A stretch of DNA of 64,000 nt from Desulfitobacterium chlororespirans DSM 11544 (GCF_900143285.1 NZ_FRDN01000004.1:65878-129877); one strand, 5' to 3'; shown: positions 34,015 to 45,484, numbered from the stretch's first letter. Program-made: numbers and translations. The notes: generated by a model not told the origin, from the letters alone.

Positions 34015-35244
34015 TTACAATTCTGTAAGAAAAGATAGGGTAAAGGTTGCACCCGCGTTCGGCGCACTTTGGACGGAGAGCATTCCTCCCTGACCTTCAA
34101 TAATGGCTTGAGCTAAGGCCAGGCCCAGACCGACTCCTGGGATATTCTGGGAATGCCTGCTCCGGTAAAACCGCTTGAAAATATGATGAATATCCTCCGG
34201 AGCAATCCCCTTCCCATCATCGGCAATAGAAATTCGCACCATTGCCGGCGAGCGTTCCCAGGAAATGCGAATGTGACCGCCGGAAGTGGTGTGATCCAAA
34301 GCGTTCTTGACGATGTTTCCCACAGCCTCCCTGGTCCATTGCCCATCACAGTTAAGCTCTTCCTCCAGCTCGCCGCTGATGATGATGCTTTTCCCTTCCC
34401 TTGCGGCCCGTACCCTTAACTCCCCAATGGCTTGCGCGGCCATCTCAGCTATCCGCTGGGGTGTTTTGGCAAAGGTAATGCTTCCGGCATCAAGGCGGGT
34501 GATTTTCAGAAGGGCTTGGATCAATTGCTCCATACGCTGGAGAGCCGCTGTGGTCTTCCGGGAAAATTCAGTGATTAGAGCCGGATTATCCGGCTCTGCC
34601 AAAATAATTTCGTTATACACCGTAAGGGCGGCCAGAGGCGTTTTTAGTTGATGAGAAATATCCGAGATGGTGTTTTTCAAAAAATCCCTGGTCTTATGTT
34701 CAGTTTCTCCTTTGGCCTGCAATGCCGAGGCCAGGTTCTCCACAGCAGCGAAGAGCTGAGACAGGGTTCCTTCAGCGGAACGGGGCAAATGAGCTGTGAA
34801 GTCACCTTCCCCAAAGCCGCCGATGACCTTCAGGGCCTGACGATACAGCCGTTCTCTCCTTATCAGAAAAAACCAGCCTAAGGCCAGGAGAAGGATCATG
34901 AAAACAAAAGCGCCTAAAAATACCCACTGAAAGGTAGCTGCTGTAAATCCGGAGAGGGCCGGCAGATCATAGAAGGCAGTTTGTTCTGTATAGCCCAGCT
35001 GCCTGAGCAGGTTTTTCCCTTGTCCATCATCCTGAGGAGCTGCCATGGCAGAAGCGATCACCTCCGGTGGTACACCTTGCTTTAAAAGAGCACCGGCCAC
35101 AGCGCTGTCGCGGGACAACAGCATTTCCTGGGCAGTCTGGGTCTGCACTATACCGAATAACCAGCTCCAGCCATGCCAAAGAAGGGCAAGCAAGATCAAG
35201 CTATAACAGAAATGACGGGACTGCTTTTCTCGCCAAAAACTCAT
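34015..35244 (-). CDS. Sensor histidine kinase
   Basis: A 409-residue membrane kinase. Helix 1 lies at about 14-33, an extracellular sensor of ~80 residues follows, helix 2 at about 112-132, then a HAMP-like linker. The H-box ISDISHQLKTPLAAL (phospho-His) is near 210, the N-box IVKNALDHT near 315, G1 DDGKGIAPED near 347 and G2 GVGLGLALAQ near 375. It phosphorylates the response regulator encoded just upstream, with which it overlaps (ATGA); I therefore start at 35244 rather than 35262. The extracellular loop sets it apart from the BceS intramembrane-sensing type. Confidence 0.92.
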   Translation of the reverse strand: MSFWREKQSRHFCYSLILLALLWHGWSWLFGIVQTQTAQEMLLSRDSAVAGALLKQGVPPEVIASAMAAPQDDGQGKNLLRQLGYTEQTAFYDLPALSGFTAATFQWVFLGAFVFMILLLALGWFFLIRRERLYRQALKVIGGFGEGDFTAHLPRSAEGTLSQLFAAVENLASALQAKGETEHKTRDFLKNTISDISHQLKTPLAALTVYNEIILAEPDNPALITEFSRKTTAALQRMEQLIQALLKITRLDAGSITFAKTPQRIAEMAAQAIGELRVRAAREGKSIIISGELEEELNCDGQWTREAVGNIVKNALDHTTSGGHIRISWERSPAMVRISIADDGKGIAPEDIHHIFKRFYRSRHSQNIPGVGLGLALAQAIIEGQGGMLSVQSAPNAGATFTLSFLTEL

Positions 35245-35942
35245 GCCGGCACCTCTTTCCATTGGTAACCGAACCCCCGGACAGTTATTAAGTGTTCAGG
35301 ATGGGAGGGATCAGCCTCCACCTTTTCACGCAGACGGCGGATATAAACAGACAGTGTATTATCGTCCACAAAGTCCCCGGTTCCATCCCACAGCTCATCC
35401 AGGATCACCCTGCGGGTGACCACCCGTCCGGCGTTACGGACCAATAGACAAAGAAGCCGGTATTCGGCATGGGTTAATTCCAGCGCCCGGCCTTTAAGGA
35501 GAGCGCGGCTGGCCAGAAGATCAATGGCAATATCACCGCAAGCAAGCAGGGATGATCGGGATGGCTGGGCAACTCCGGCACGGCGCAGCAGGGCCCGGAG
35601 CCGCGAACAGAGTTCACCCAGCTTAAAGGGCTTGGTTATGTAATCGTCCCCGCCGCTGTCCAAGCCGCGGATCACATTGACTTCTTCATCAGCGGCAGTC
35701 AGGAAGATAATCGGAACCTGATTCCTCGCCTTTCTCACCTGCTCGCATACCGAAAAACCCGTTCCATCCGGCAAGGTAACATCAAGCAGCAATAAATCAT
35801 AGTGCTCTTTGGCTATCCATTCCCTGGCCTCCTTGACTGTACGGGCGATTTCCAGCTGAAATCCATGCTTTTTCATGGCATACTCCAAACCATCAATCAG
35901 GCTTAGATCGTCTTCCAAAAGTAAAATCCTAGGTTCCATCAT
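35241..35942 (-). CDS. OmpR/PhoB-type response regulator
   Basis: A 233-residue regulator. The receiver domain covers about 1-120 with acidic pocket EDD at 10-12, phospho-Asp in LLLLDVTLPDG (about 55), Thr in FLTAAD and Lys in DDYITKPF. The C-terminal winged helix spans about 135-230, ending VRGFGYQWKEVPA, typical of the family. It is the first gene of the operon with the kinase and the FtsX-type ABC transporter, so it probably activates or autoregulates that operon. The start ATG follows AGGAG; a second ATG directly after is equally usable. Confidence 0.95.
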   Translation of the reverse strand: MMEPRILLLEDDLSLIDGLEYAMKKHGFQLEIARTVKEAREWIAKEHYDLLLLDVTLPDGTGFSVCEQVRKARNQVPIIFLTAADEEVNVIRGLDSGGDDYITKPFKLGELCSRLRALLRRAGVAQPSRSSLLACGDIAIDLLASRALLKGRALELTHAEYRLLCLLVRNAGRVVTRRVILDELWDGTGDFVDDNTLSVYIRRLREKVEADPSHPEHLITVRGFGYQWKEVPA

Positions 35943-36043
35943 CGGTTCTCCTCATCTTCATCTTTAGATAATCCATAGCTCCGTTCTCCTGTGCTCATTA
36001 TAGTTCTTTTATTTCCACTATACCATTGACAGCCAAAAACAAA

Positions 36044-36068
36044 ACACCAACTTGATTATAGTTGGTGT
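36044..36068 (-). terminator. Terminator of the ada operon
   Basis: ACACCAACT and AGTTGGTGT pair around 7 nt, with a T-rich tail on the minus strand, about 20 bp beyond the adaB stop codon. Confidence 0.75.
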
Positions 36069-36085
36069 CATTTATCGTGACCGCA

Positions 36086-36610
36086 TTATCCTGGTCTCAT
36101 TTTTCTGCAGTTAAGGTCCGCCTGTTCAAGACTCAGCAATGCTTGCTTCTTTTCCAGCCCTCCCGCATAGCCGGTCAGGCTTCCCTTAGCCCCCACCACT
36201 CTGTGGCAAGGTATGAGAATCGAGATGGGATTATGCCCCACCGCCCCTCCTACAGCCTGAGCGGACATGGAGGACAGCCCCTTGTCGGCAGCCAGCTTTT
36301 TAGCTATTTCACCATAGGTGGTAACACAGCCACGAGGAATTTCCAGAAGAATTTCCCAAACCTTTTTTTGAAAATCCGTCCCTTGGGGCGCAAGCTCAGG
36401 AAGTAGGACAGAACCTTCCCTTCCGGAAAAATAATGGTCCAGCCAGGTCTGCAGAGTCTGAAAAACCCTCTGCTCCGGCTCAGTGACCCATGCTTCTGTT
36501 GGAGACGGGTAGTATTTTTGCCCGATAAACCAAAGTCCGGTAAGCGCCTCTCCTTCAGCAGCCGCTGTGATGGCTCCCAGAGGAGTACTGAGGTTGCAGG
36601 TATAAATCAT
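36086..36610 (-). CDS. adaB: Methylated-DNA--protein-cysteine S-methyltransferase
   Basis: A 174-residue O6-alkylguanine DNA alkyltransferase. The active-site PCHRVVG motif with acceptor Cys lies near residue 137. TDFQKKVWEILLEIPRGCVT, TYGEIA and the NPISILIPCHR approach are all family hallmarks. The protein irreversibly takes the alkyl group from O6-methylguanine. The open frame extends to 36739, but the ATG at 36610 preceded by AAAGGAG gives the standard N-terminus MIYTCNLSTPLG. It follows adaA by about 100 nt on the same strand, as in Bacillus adaAB. Confidence 0.92.
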   Translation of the reverse strand: MIYTCNLSTPLGAITAAAEGEALTGLWFIGQKYYPSPTEAWVTEPEQRVFQTLQTWLDHYFSGREGSVLLPELAPQGTDFQKKVWEILLEIPRGCVTTYGEIAKKLAADKGLSSMSAQAVGGAVGHNPISILIPCHRVVGAKGSLTGYAGGLEKKQALLSLEQADLNCRKMRPG

Positions 36611-36716
36611 GGTTAGATCAACTCCTTTGATTTGTTTGGGTCCTGTAGCTTTCCGCACATCGCTCAGACTGCTACACTTATGGGTCCCTTTCGGCGCTTT
36701 TTCGGGGCTATGCCCC

Positions 36717-37286
36717 TCAACCGCTTTCCTCTTTGCCAAGAGCCGAACAGCGGTATTCCTTGGGGGATACTCCGGTCAGCCGGCGAAAGTGAGTGTAAAA
36801 GGTAGAAAGGCTTTCAAAACCGCTTTGCAGGGCAATTTGCAGAGTGCTGTCCTGGGTATGGGTCAGGAGCTTTTGCGCAGACTCGATGCGCAGTGTATTC
36901 AGATACTCCGCCGGAATCTTGCCGTAGTGCGCATAAAACACCTGGCAGGCACGGTTCCGGCCGACACCAAGTTTTTTCAGCTCTTCCCGCAAACGGCTGT
37001 GGTCAGCAAAATAAAGATCATAGATCCCTTTAATTTTTTCAGCCAGCTCTTTTTGGGGTTGAAATTCCGCCAAATCAGGCCGGCAGCGTTTGCATGGCCG
37101 CAATCCCCAGGCACGTGCCTGGGCGACGTTGTCAAAAAAAACCACATTCTCCCGCTTAGGGTTTTTCGATTTGCAGGAGGGGCGGCAAAAAATCCCCGTG
37201 GTCTCTACTCCGTAAAAAAACTGTCCATCATAAGCCACATCGCAGGCAAGGACAGCTTGCCACTTTTCTTCTGCACTGAGCATCAT
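36717..37286 (-). CDS. adaA: Ada-type methylphosphotriester sensor and AraC-family activator
   Basis: A 189-residue protein. The N-terminal Ada domain (about 8-75) has the four zinc cysteines: GIFCRPSCKSKNP and RPCKRCRPD. One of them accepts methyl from phosphotriesters and switches the protein on. Residues ~85-185 form an AraC helix-turn-helix pair (LQIALQSGFESLSTFYTHFR, TGVSPKEYR). It lacks the alkyltransferase domain, which is the separate adaB gene downstream. This matches the Bacillus AdaA/AdaB split. The ribosome site GGAGGTG precedes the ATG. It should activate its own operon on alkylation damage. Confidence 0.92.
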   Translation of the reverse strand: MMLSAEEKWQAVLACDVAYDGQFFYGVETTGIFCRPSCKSKNPKRENVVFFDNVAQARAWGLRPCKRCRPDLAEFQPQKELAEKIKGIYDLYFADHSRLREELKKLGVGRNRACQVFYAHYGKIPAEYLNTLRIESAQKLLTHTQDSTLQIALQSGFESLSTFYTHFRRLTGVSPKEYRCSALGKEESG

Positions 37287-37478
37287 CCGGACACCTCCTT
37301 AAATTACTTCCTTTTCCTGAGCGCTCAATTGTTATGTCACACTAATCTATTTCTACTATAATTGATCTTCTGAAGCCTGTCTTCCGATATTGCATCATTT
37401 AATTTTTTTCATCCTTCCAGTGCATACTAAACGCGCCGATAAAATGAACGACTGTTTTAGCTAGAGGAGGATAAAAAT

Positions 37479-38240
37479 ATGTTTAATCTACAAGGCCGTG
37501 TGGCTGTTATTACCGGAGCGTCCAGCGGATTAGGCACCCAAATGGCTCATGGGCTGGCTGAACAAGGTGCCGATGTGGTGCTGCTGGCCCGCCGGGAGGA
37601 GCGGCTACGTAAAGTGGCCGAAGATATTGAAAGCCAATACGGTGTCCAAGCCTATCCCTTCCCTTGTGACGTAACTCAACTGGCCTCTGTTCAGGCCGCC
37701 GTTCAAGCTGCCCGGGACCGATTCGGCAAAGTGGATATCCTTATTAATAACGCCGGTATCGGCTCCGTTGCCCCTGCCGAAACAATGGCGGATGCAGTCT
37801 GGGAACATAATCTGTCTGTGGATCTGACCGGTGTCTTCCGTATCGCCCGCGAATTTGGCAAAGTCATGCTGGAAGCCGGTTATGGGCGTATTATCAATAT
37901 TTCTTCCATGTACGGCATGGTGGGAAATTCAGCTACACCCGCTTCTGCCTACCATGCGGCCAAAGGCGGTGTGGTCAACCTCACCCGGGCTTTGGCGGCG
38001 GAATGGGCCGACCGTGGTGTCACCGTCAATTGTCTCTGCCCAGGCTATTTTGAAACGGAATTGACCGCCGATCTTCTCAAGACGGAGGAATTCAAAGCTT
38101 ATATGGAGCGCACTGTGCCCCTTAAACGTTACGGCAATTCCGGTGAATTGAATTCAGCCGCCTGCTTCCTGGCGGCTGATGAATCATCCTATGTAACCGG
38201 AGCCATTCTACCCATTGACGGCGGCTACACCTGCGTTTAA
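37479..38240 (+). CDS. Short-chain dehydrogenase/reductase (SDR)
   Basis: A 253-residue NAD(P)-dependent oxidoreductase of the classical SDR type. The cofactor motif TGASSGLG lies at 12-19, NNAG near 91, the catalytic Ser near 144 (INISSMYG), and YHAAK near 158-162. The C-terminal SSYVTGAILPIDGGYT is typical of gluconate 5-dehydrogenase and 3-oxoacyl-ACP reductase-like members. Substrate cannot be fixed by sequence. It stands alone with an AGGAGG site and a downstream terminator at 38315-38370. Confidence 0.9.
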   Translation: MFNLQGRVAVITGASSGLGTQMAHGLAEQGADVVLLARREERLRKVAEDIESQYGVQAYPFPCDVTQLASVQAAVQAARDRFGKVDILINNAGIGSVAPAETMADAVWEHNLSVDLTGVFRIAREFGKVMLEAGYGRIINISSMYGMVGNSATPASAYHAAKGGVVNLTRALAAEWADRGVTVNCLCPGYFETELTADLLKTEEFKAYMERTVPLKRYGNSGELNSAACFLAADESSYVTGAILPIDGGYTCV

Positions 38241-38314
38241 ATTAGATCAGGGGCAGGCTTTGCCGGTGCCATGATATTCATAGTCAGGCATACCAATTCA
38301 ATATTAGTTAAACA

Positions 38315-38370
38315 AAAAGCATCTTTCCCGTATCCAGAAAGCGGTACGCCCATACGGAAAGGATGCTTTT
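38315..38370. terminator. Rho-independent terminator after the SDR gene
   Basis: AAAAGCATCTTTCCCGTAT pairs with ATACGGAAAGGATGCTTTT (one bulge) around a 17-nt loop. Confidence 0.8.
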
Positions 38371-38400
38371 CATGTCTCTATAAAAATATGACAAAAATCA

Positions 38401-38431
38401 TTGACACTCACGTAACGTGATAGGCTATTCT
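38401..38431 (+). promoter_or_regulatory. MerR-type promoter of the TipAS regulator gene
   Basis: TTGACA (38401-38406) and TATTCT (38426-38431) are separated by 19 bp. The 13-bp palindrome TCACGTAACGTGA (38408-38420) lies in the spacer, and a half-site AACGTGA recurs at about 38444. It is expected to be autoregulated by the gene at 38485. Confidence 0.85.
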
Positions 38432-38484
38432 ACAGACAGAGGCAACGTGATGGCATCTTATCTCAAAACCCGGAAAGGAAGGCA

Positions 38485-39342
38485 ATGATGAGAACTGTAA
38501 AACAAGTTTCCGCATTAACAGGTGTTAGTGTCAGAACACTCCAATTCTACGATGAAATTGATTTGTTCAAACCGACCCAAGTTAACGATGCAGGCTACAG
38601 ATTATATGATGATGCTTCCTTGGAACTATTGCAGCAAATATTGTTTTTCAAAGAGCTTGATTTTACCCTGAGAGAGATAAAAGCTATCATGGCTAACCCC
38701 CACTTCGATAAAGTTGAAGCCTTCAAAAAGCAAAAGGCTTTAATTGAGCTCAAACGGGATAGGCTGAATAGGTTGCTCAATCTATTGGCGAAACTGGAAA
38801 AAGGAGAAAAAATTATGAGCTTTAATGAATTTGATATGAATGGTTACTTCCAGGCTTTAGAGGCGTTTAAAAAAACCCATGCCGATGAAATCCTTAAGAA
38901 ATTTGGCGATATTGGTGCATTTGATGAAATGGTCGGTGAGCTAAAAGCAAAGGCCTCGGATATTGCTGAACTTGCCATCAAACAGTATGGCAGCATCGAA
39001 AGCTATACCAGAGCCTCCGAAAAGAACTTGGAAAACTATTTGAAAAAAGGTACTGAGACCATCGATGTCGAGGAATCCATGGCCAAGACAGATTCACTTA
39101 CCCGGCAGCTCACAGCGGATTTAAGCAAAGATGTTTCTTCTCCAGAAATCCAAACAATGATTCTGGAACTTATTGATTTGTGCAATCAAGGCCATAATGG
39201 TCTGGATATGGGAGAAAACTACTGGGCTTTTATGGCCGAAAATTACCTTACCAATCCCCTCTTTATCAGCACCACAGATCAAAAATACGGTGAGGGTGCC
39301 GCAGAGTTTATCGGCAAAGCCTTAAAGATTCATTTAGGGTAA
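38485..39342 (+). CDS. MerR-family regulator with TipAS antibiotic-recognition domain
   Basis: A 285-residue protein. The N-terminal MerR domain (RTVKQVSALTGVSVRTLQFY, then GYRLYDDASLELLQQILFF) spans 1-75, followed by a coiled coil to about 110. Residues ~115-285 are a TipAS-like all-helical domain that in Streptomyces binds thiopeptides such as thiostrepton. An internal ATG at the MSFNEFDMNGYFQ start (about residue 112) could give a stand-alone TipAS form, as known for tipA. No other gene follows on the strand, so the target may be the gene itself. AAAGGAAGG precedes the ATG. Confidence 0.9.
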   Translation: MMRTVKQVSALTGVSVRTLQFYDEIDLFKPTQVNDAGYRLYDDASLELLQQILFFKELDFTLREIKAIMANPHFDKVEAFKKQKALIELKRDRLNRLLNLLAKLEKGEKIMSFNEFDMNGYFQALEAFKKTHADEILKKFGDIGAFDEMVGELKAKASDIAELAIKQYGSIESYTRASEKNLENYLKKGTETIDVEESMAKTDSLTRQLTADLSKDVSSPEIQTMILELIDLCNQGHNGLDMGENYWAFMAENYLTNPLFISTTDQKYGEGAAEFIGKALKIHLG

Positions 39343-39357
39343 AGCGTCAGGCCTTGC

Positions 39358-41199
39358 CTACTCTGCGGGATAAGGCGGGAGCCCCTGTCCGCCCCCTCCT
39401 GTACCGATGCTTATGATGGCATAAATATCCTCGTAAGCATATTGTACTCTCAGTTCCCGGTAATTATCCGGCCAGGTCCCCTTGCCTTTGGCCGCCTCGG
39501 CAGGATTGCGATAGCCGTCGTGATCGGTGGTAAAATCATAGTTCACAGCAACGCAGAACTCATGGATATCCCCGGCCACAATGGAGATGTCATTGAGCTG
39601 ATAGGAGGCAATGCGTTCTTCCACAGGAGTCTTTTCGCTCATCCGCAAGACCATATAGGTCTCAAAAGCGGCTTGGCCCAGCTTAATCAAATCCGTTTCT
39701 CCGGATGAGAAGATCAACGGTTCATCAGTTTGCGCTTTCGTGGGGTAGGGATAAGGCAGGCTGCTCTCAGCCATCACCCAAACAAGATGATGGTTTATCC
39801 CGTCGGAGTAGCCGTCTGTGTAAACGAACCGGACCGTTGCCGATAATCTCCCCTCTTTCTGCCGATACTCCAGATAGCGAAGTCCTTGCTCTCTATCCTG
39901 CCACCCCCTCTTGCCTTGACCAAACACTTCGACAACCTGTTCAATAGTCTTCAGCTTATCAGGGATGTACGTTGCCCCTTCCCCCTTATGGAGGGTCACT
40001 GCGGGAATATCTGCACCATCATAGACGTTAACGAACAATTTAATCAGCCGCCTGGTGTTCTCATCCACACTATAGCGCGCTTCCTCAAAATTAAAATCGT
40101 AGCCATTTTTGATCTGCAAGGGTTCGATGGGAGTAAAAGCCGAGGTATCCATTTCCTTTGTATCCGCACCGAGCATAAACCCGTTGATACTGAAGTTAGA
40201 GAAATCATAATCACCGGTGGCGCTGTTGGCCTTATTCGCTGCCAGTCCTATACTCAAAGCCACCACGAACACCGTTGCAACCATGATGACCCAGTTGGCG
40301 GGTTTTTTATAGTTCAACACATTCTTGATTCTCGCTTTCACATTTCCTTCTCCGAAAGCCAGGGGACTTCCATTTAAGAAACGCCGGCCCGCAGCCAGGG
40401 ACAACAAGGACTGGGCATAGGGCTTTTTCATTTCCTGGCCCATTGCCTTCAGCACCTTTTCATCACAGGAAAGCTCCATATCCGTGCTCATCAGCGAGAA
40501 GGCCATCCAGACCAGAGGATTAAACCAATGGAGGGAAAGAATGAGGAAAGCAAAGGGTTTCACCAGATGATCAAACCGTTGGATATGTGTCTGCTCATGA
40601 AGAAGGATATACCTCCGTTCTTCTTCCCTCAATCCGATCGGTACGTAGATTTTCGGCCGAAAAACTCCCAGCACAAAAGGTGTTCTCAGCTTATCGGATT
40701 CATAGATATTACCCACGGAAAGCACTGCCCCATGCAACCGCCTCTTCAGCAGGACAATGGATACAGCGCTGTAGAGCAACAAGGCGGCCATCCCTATCAG
40801 CCAGAGGTAGCTGCCGAACATCAGCCACACTTCCGAGTGGTAGGCCTGGGTGGTGATAGAGTAGCCGTCGGCTGTCTGGCCGAGATAGACTGTAACCGTT
40901 CCCAGGCCACCGTTGGCCGCATCGCCGACGGCACGAAGGGCTGCACCGACGGCAGAGCCCAAAGAGACATTCTCCCCCAAAGGAGCTGTCTGAGGGATGA
41001 GCTGGGCTTTGAAGGGAATCAGGCTGAAGACACTCTCAAAGGAAAAGGGAAAGATCAGCCTGAAACCTGCTGTCCCCCAAAGAGCATAGGAAACAGCTTT
41101 CGGCGCTTTCTTCAGGAAAAGCCGCGCCAGCATAATAGCGGCAATGACATAGCTTCCGGTCAGGCTCATATTCAACACGGTAAGGAACAGCCCTTCCAT
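39358..41199 (-). CDS. M56-family (BlaR1/MecR1-like) membrane metallopeptidase
   Basis: About 613 residues. The N-terminal ~330 residues are a multi-pass membrane peptidase domain with zinc motif HEQTH (near 201-205) and the downstream glutamate in DMELSCDEK. A membrane helix (VIMVATVFVVALSIGLAANK) then leads to a ~290-residue extracellular part. That part is not a penicillin-binding sensor: no SxxK or KTG motif is seen. It may instead sense another envelope signal. The protease should cleave or trigger cleavage of the BlaI-type repressor encoded just upstream. Starts at GTG 41205, ATG 41202 or ATG 41199 are possible; the last has the best distance to AAGGAGG. Confidence 0.85.
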   Translation of the reverse strand: MEGLFLTVLNMSLTGSYVIAAIMLARLFLKKAPKAVSYALWGTAGFRLIFPFSFESVFSLIPFKAQLIPQTAPLGENVSLGSAVGAALRAVGDAANGGLGTVTVYLGQTADGYSITTQAYHSEVWLMFGSYLWLIGMAALLLYSAVSIVLLKRRLHGAVLSVGNIYESDKLRTPFVLGVFRPKIYVPIGLREEERRYILLHEQTHIQRFDHLVKPFAFLILSLHWFNPLVWMAFSLMSTDMELSCDEKVLKAMGQEMKKPYAQSLLSLAAGRRFLNGSPLAFGEGNVKARIKNVLNYKKPANWVIMVATVFVVALSIGLAANKANSATGDYDFSNFSINGFMLGADTKEMDTSAFTPIEPLQIKNGYDFNFEEARYSVDENTRRLIKLFVNVYDGADIPAVTLHKGEGATYIPDKLKTIEQVVEVFGQGKRGWQDREQGLRYLEYRQKEGRLSATVRFVYTDGYSDGINHHLVWVMAESSLPYPYPTKAQTDEPLIFSSGETDLIKLGQAAFETYMVLRMSEKTPVEERIASYQLNDISIVAGDIHEFCVAVNYDFTTDHDGYRNPAEAAKGKGTWPDNYRELRVQYAYEDIYAIISIGTGGGGQGLPPYPAE

Positions 41200-41201
41200 C
41201 A

Positions 41202-41564
41202 TCACTCCTCCTTATGCTCGTCGATTAGCCTCTTCAATTCGTCAACCTGATCATCGCTCAATTTCTTGCCCCCGATAAAGGCGGTCAGGAATCTGGGCAG
41301 AGAGCCGCCAAAAGCGTTTTCCACAAACCGTCTGCTTTGCTCAGCGTAGAAGGCATCTTTTTTGATCAGCGCAGTCACCACAGCCTGCTGATTTTGAAAA
41401 ATGCCCTTTTCACACAAATTCTTCAGCACCGTATAGGTGGTGGATTTTTTCCAGTTCAGTTCTTTTTCGCACAGCTTTACCAACTCACCGGAGGGAATTG
41501 GCTCATGCTGCCAAACCAACTCAGCAAATCTCCCTTCGCTCTGGGATAATTTATCTTCTTTCAT
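41202..41564 (-). CDS. BlaI/MecI/CopY-family repressor
   Basis: A 120-residue winged-helix repressor. The DNA-binding part spans 1-75 (LSQSEGRFAELVWQHEPIPS, then ELNWKKSTTYTVLKNLCEKG), followed by a helical dimer segment. The pattern W-KKSTTYTVLKNL is the recognition helix of BlaI proteins. It is released by proteolysis through the M56 protein encoded immediately downstream (coupled, 4-nt or 1-nt overlap). Two copies of its likely operator lie at 41580-41624, within the promoter region of the pair. AGGAGG precedes the ATG. Confidence 0.93.
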   Translation of the reverse strand: MKEDKLSQSEGRFAELVWQHEPIPSGELVKLCEKELNWKKSTTYTVLKNLCEKGIFQNQQAVVTALIKKDAFYAEQSRRFVENAFGGSLPRFLTAFIGGKKLSDDQVDELKRLIDEHKEE

Positions 41565-41579
41565 GACAAAGCCTCCTCG

Positions 41580-41624
41580 GTCTATGTTTTATAGACTTAT
41601 ATTTTGAGTCTATAGAATATAGAC
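41580..41624. promoter_or_regulatory. Two BlaI-type operators
   Basis: GTCTATGTTTTATAGAC (41580-41596) and GTCTATAGAATATAGAC (41608-41624) share the dyad GTCTAT-N5-ATAGAC. Their centres are 28 bp apart, as in bla/mec operators that bind two repressor dimers. Confidence 0.85.
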
Positions 41625-41692
41625 CTCTTTGTCAAGAAAATAATGCGCAAATGAATTGAGAAACATATGACCCTTTGCCCAAGCCCAATCGA

Positions 41693-42766
41693 TTATTCGC
41701 GAAACGTATGGGTTTGAGTTTCAATGACCTCCCGTAGTTGATGTACGATCTGAAGGTAGCGGGGTTCCTCTTTTAAAGGAGCATATCCTTGATCTATTAA
41801 AACGCTTTGGGCCAGCACTTTTTTCACGTAGGATGTGTCCGTGACCCGGTTAAAAACAGGGCTCTTGGCATAATCATAGCTTAACTCCAGGATGTGCTGT
41901 GTGTATTCTTCCAGATACGTGAGGGCCGCTTGCTTATCTCCTCTTACCACCATGATTTTCACTATATCTGCATAGGCAATTTCCCTGGAGATGCCTAAAA
42001 GCCTCGTTATTTCCAAGTTCATTTTGGCGAGAGTGCAGGCCTTGTCCATATCTTCCTGCTCCCGGGCAAAAGCACCTAAAAGACTTAACCCCTGACTGAC
42101 ATAGGAAACATACCGCCTGATATTCTTCTGGGTCAGCTCCATGGCTTCCTCATTTTTTCCGCGCAAAGCATAGATTGAGGGATAGAGGAAATCAGGGTCT
42201 GCTTTTAACTTTGGCAAGCTATCCAACAATTCTTCTGCCCGGTCAAGCTCATTGAGCATGGTATAAAACCCTACCAGAATAAGAGTTGCGTGGTAAGTGA
42301 ACTTCGGATAGCCCGACAACAGCACCTCCTCATACAGGATGGCGGCTTGGCGATAATAGCTTTGAATGTCTTCCTTGCCCAGATCAGGCTTCATGATCAT
42401 AAAGCTTTGAAATAAATTGCCCAGATAGAACTTTAGAGGAATGCTGTTAGGGAATTCCTGCAGAAGCTTTTGGCAATAGTTCCAGCCGGCATCAAATCCC
42501 TCCGCCTCGTATAGCGAGATGGCTTTTTGGGTGAATCCGCTCACCTCGTCATCGGATAACTCGTTTTGGTAAGAAAACAATTCATCCACTGTCGTGTTCA
42601 GAGCACGGGCGATAGGCGGAAGCAACGTAATATCGGGATACGTTGCTCCCGTTTCCCATTTACTCACCGCCGGTGTCGAAACCCCGACGGCCTGAGCCAG
42701 TTGTTCCTGTGTCCATGATTTCTCTTTGCGTTTGGCTGTGATCACCTTACCCATATCCAGTTCCAT
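41693..42766 (-). CDS. XRE-family regulator with TPR-like domain
   Basis: A 357-residue protein. Residues ~5-65 form an XRE helix-turn-helix (GKVITAKRKEKSWTQEQLAQ, then GVSTPAVSKWETGATYPD). The rest is all-helical and built like tetratricopeptide repeats (for example SLYEAEGFDAGWNYCQKLLQ and RAEELLDSLPKLKAD), as in peptide-sensing or general Firmicute regulators. No neighbouring gene is in operon with it. It lies divergent from katG, about 390 bp away, and could act there, but the katG region shows a Per box instead. GGAGAG precedes the ATG. Confidence 0.88.
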   Translation of the reverse strand: MELDMGKVITAKRKEKSWTQEQLAQAVGVSTPAVSKWETGATYPDITLLPPIARALNTTVDELFSYQNELSDDEVSGFTQKAISLYEAEGFDAGWNYCQKLLQEFPNSIPLKFYLGNLFQSFMIMKPDLGKEDIQSYYRQAAILYEEVLLSGYPKFTYHATLILVGFYTMLNELDRAEELLDSLPKLKADPDFLYPSIYALRGKNEEAMELTQKNIRRYVSYVSQGLSLLGAFAREQEDMDKACTLAKMNLEITRLLGISREIAYADIVKIMVVRGDKQAALTYLEEYTQHILELSYDYAKSPVFNRVTDTSYVKKVLAQSVLIDQGYAPLKEEPRYLQIVHQLREVIETQTHTFRE

Positions 42767-43030
42767 ACCATTCTCTCCTTTTTATAAAGCATAAACTTCT
42801 CTGATCTGTCTCTATTGTAGCAATGACAGTATCCTAAAAACAACGGACGCGTGTTTAACCTAAAAGCAGAAAAAGTTAACCATCAGGAAATATGGAGTTT
42901 TCATTCATCAATTACTTAGACAAAAGATCATTATTGCTAAAAATCTTCTTCGCTCCCTAGAATGAAGAGGAAAATAAGCATGAAATGGAGAAGAAGTATA
43001 ATTATTATTCAGTTTTAAGCTGATCTTTAA

Positions 43031-45349
<2,319 letters not shown>

Positions 45350-45370
45350 GACAACAGCAGATTAGATCTG

Positions 45371-45404
45371 AAATAACCGCCGTCTGGGGCGGTTATTTCT
45401 TTTG
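45371..45404 (+). terminator. Rho-independent terminator after katG
   Basis: AAATAACCGCC and GGCGGTTATTT pair around 6 nt, followed by CTTTT. Confidence 0.85.
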
Positions 45405-45484
45405 GGCGATCTATTGCTCCTCTTTCTTTCCTGCAGTAGAATTGGCTTATAAAAAACCTTTTACGGAAAGGAGCGATGGTTTTC

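Noticed and set aside
36609-37361. 250-codon plus-strand frame
   Set aside because: Antisense to adaA, whose zinc cysteines and AraC domain are unmistakable.
40528-41250. 240-codon plus-strand frame
   Set aside because: Antisense to the M56 peptidase gene with its HEQTH motif; no initiation signal.
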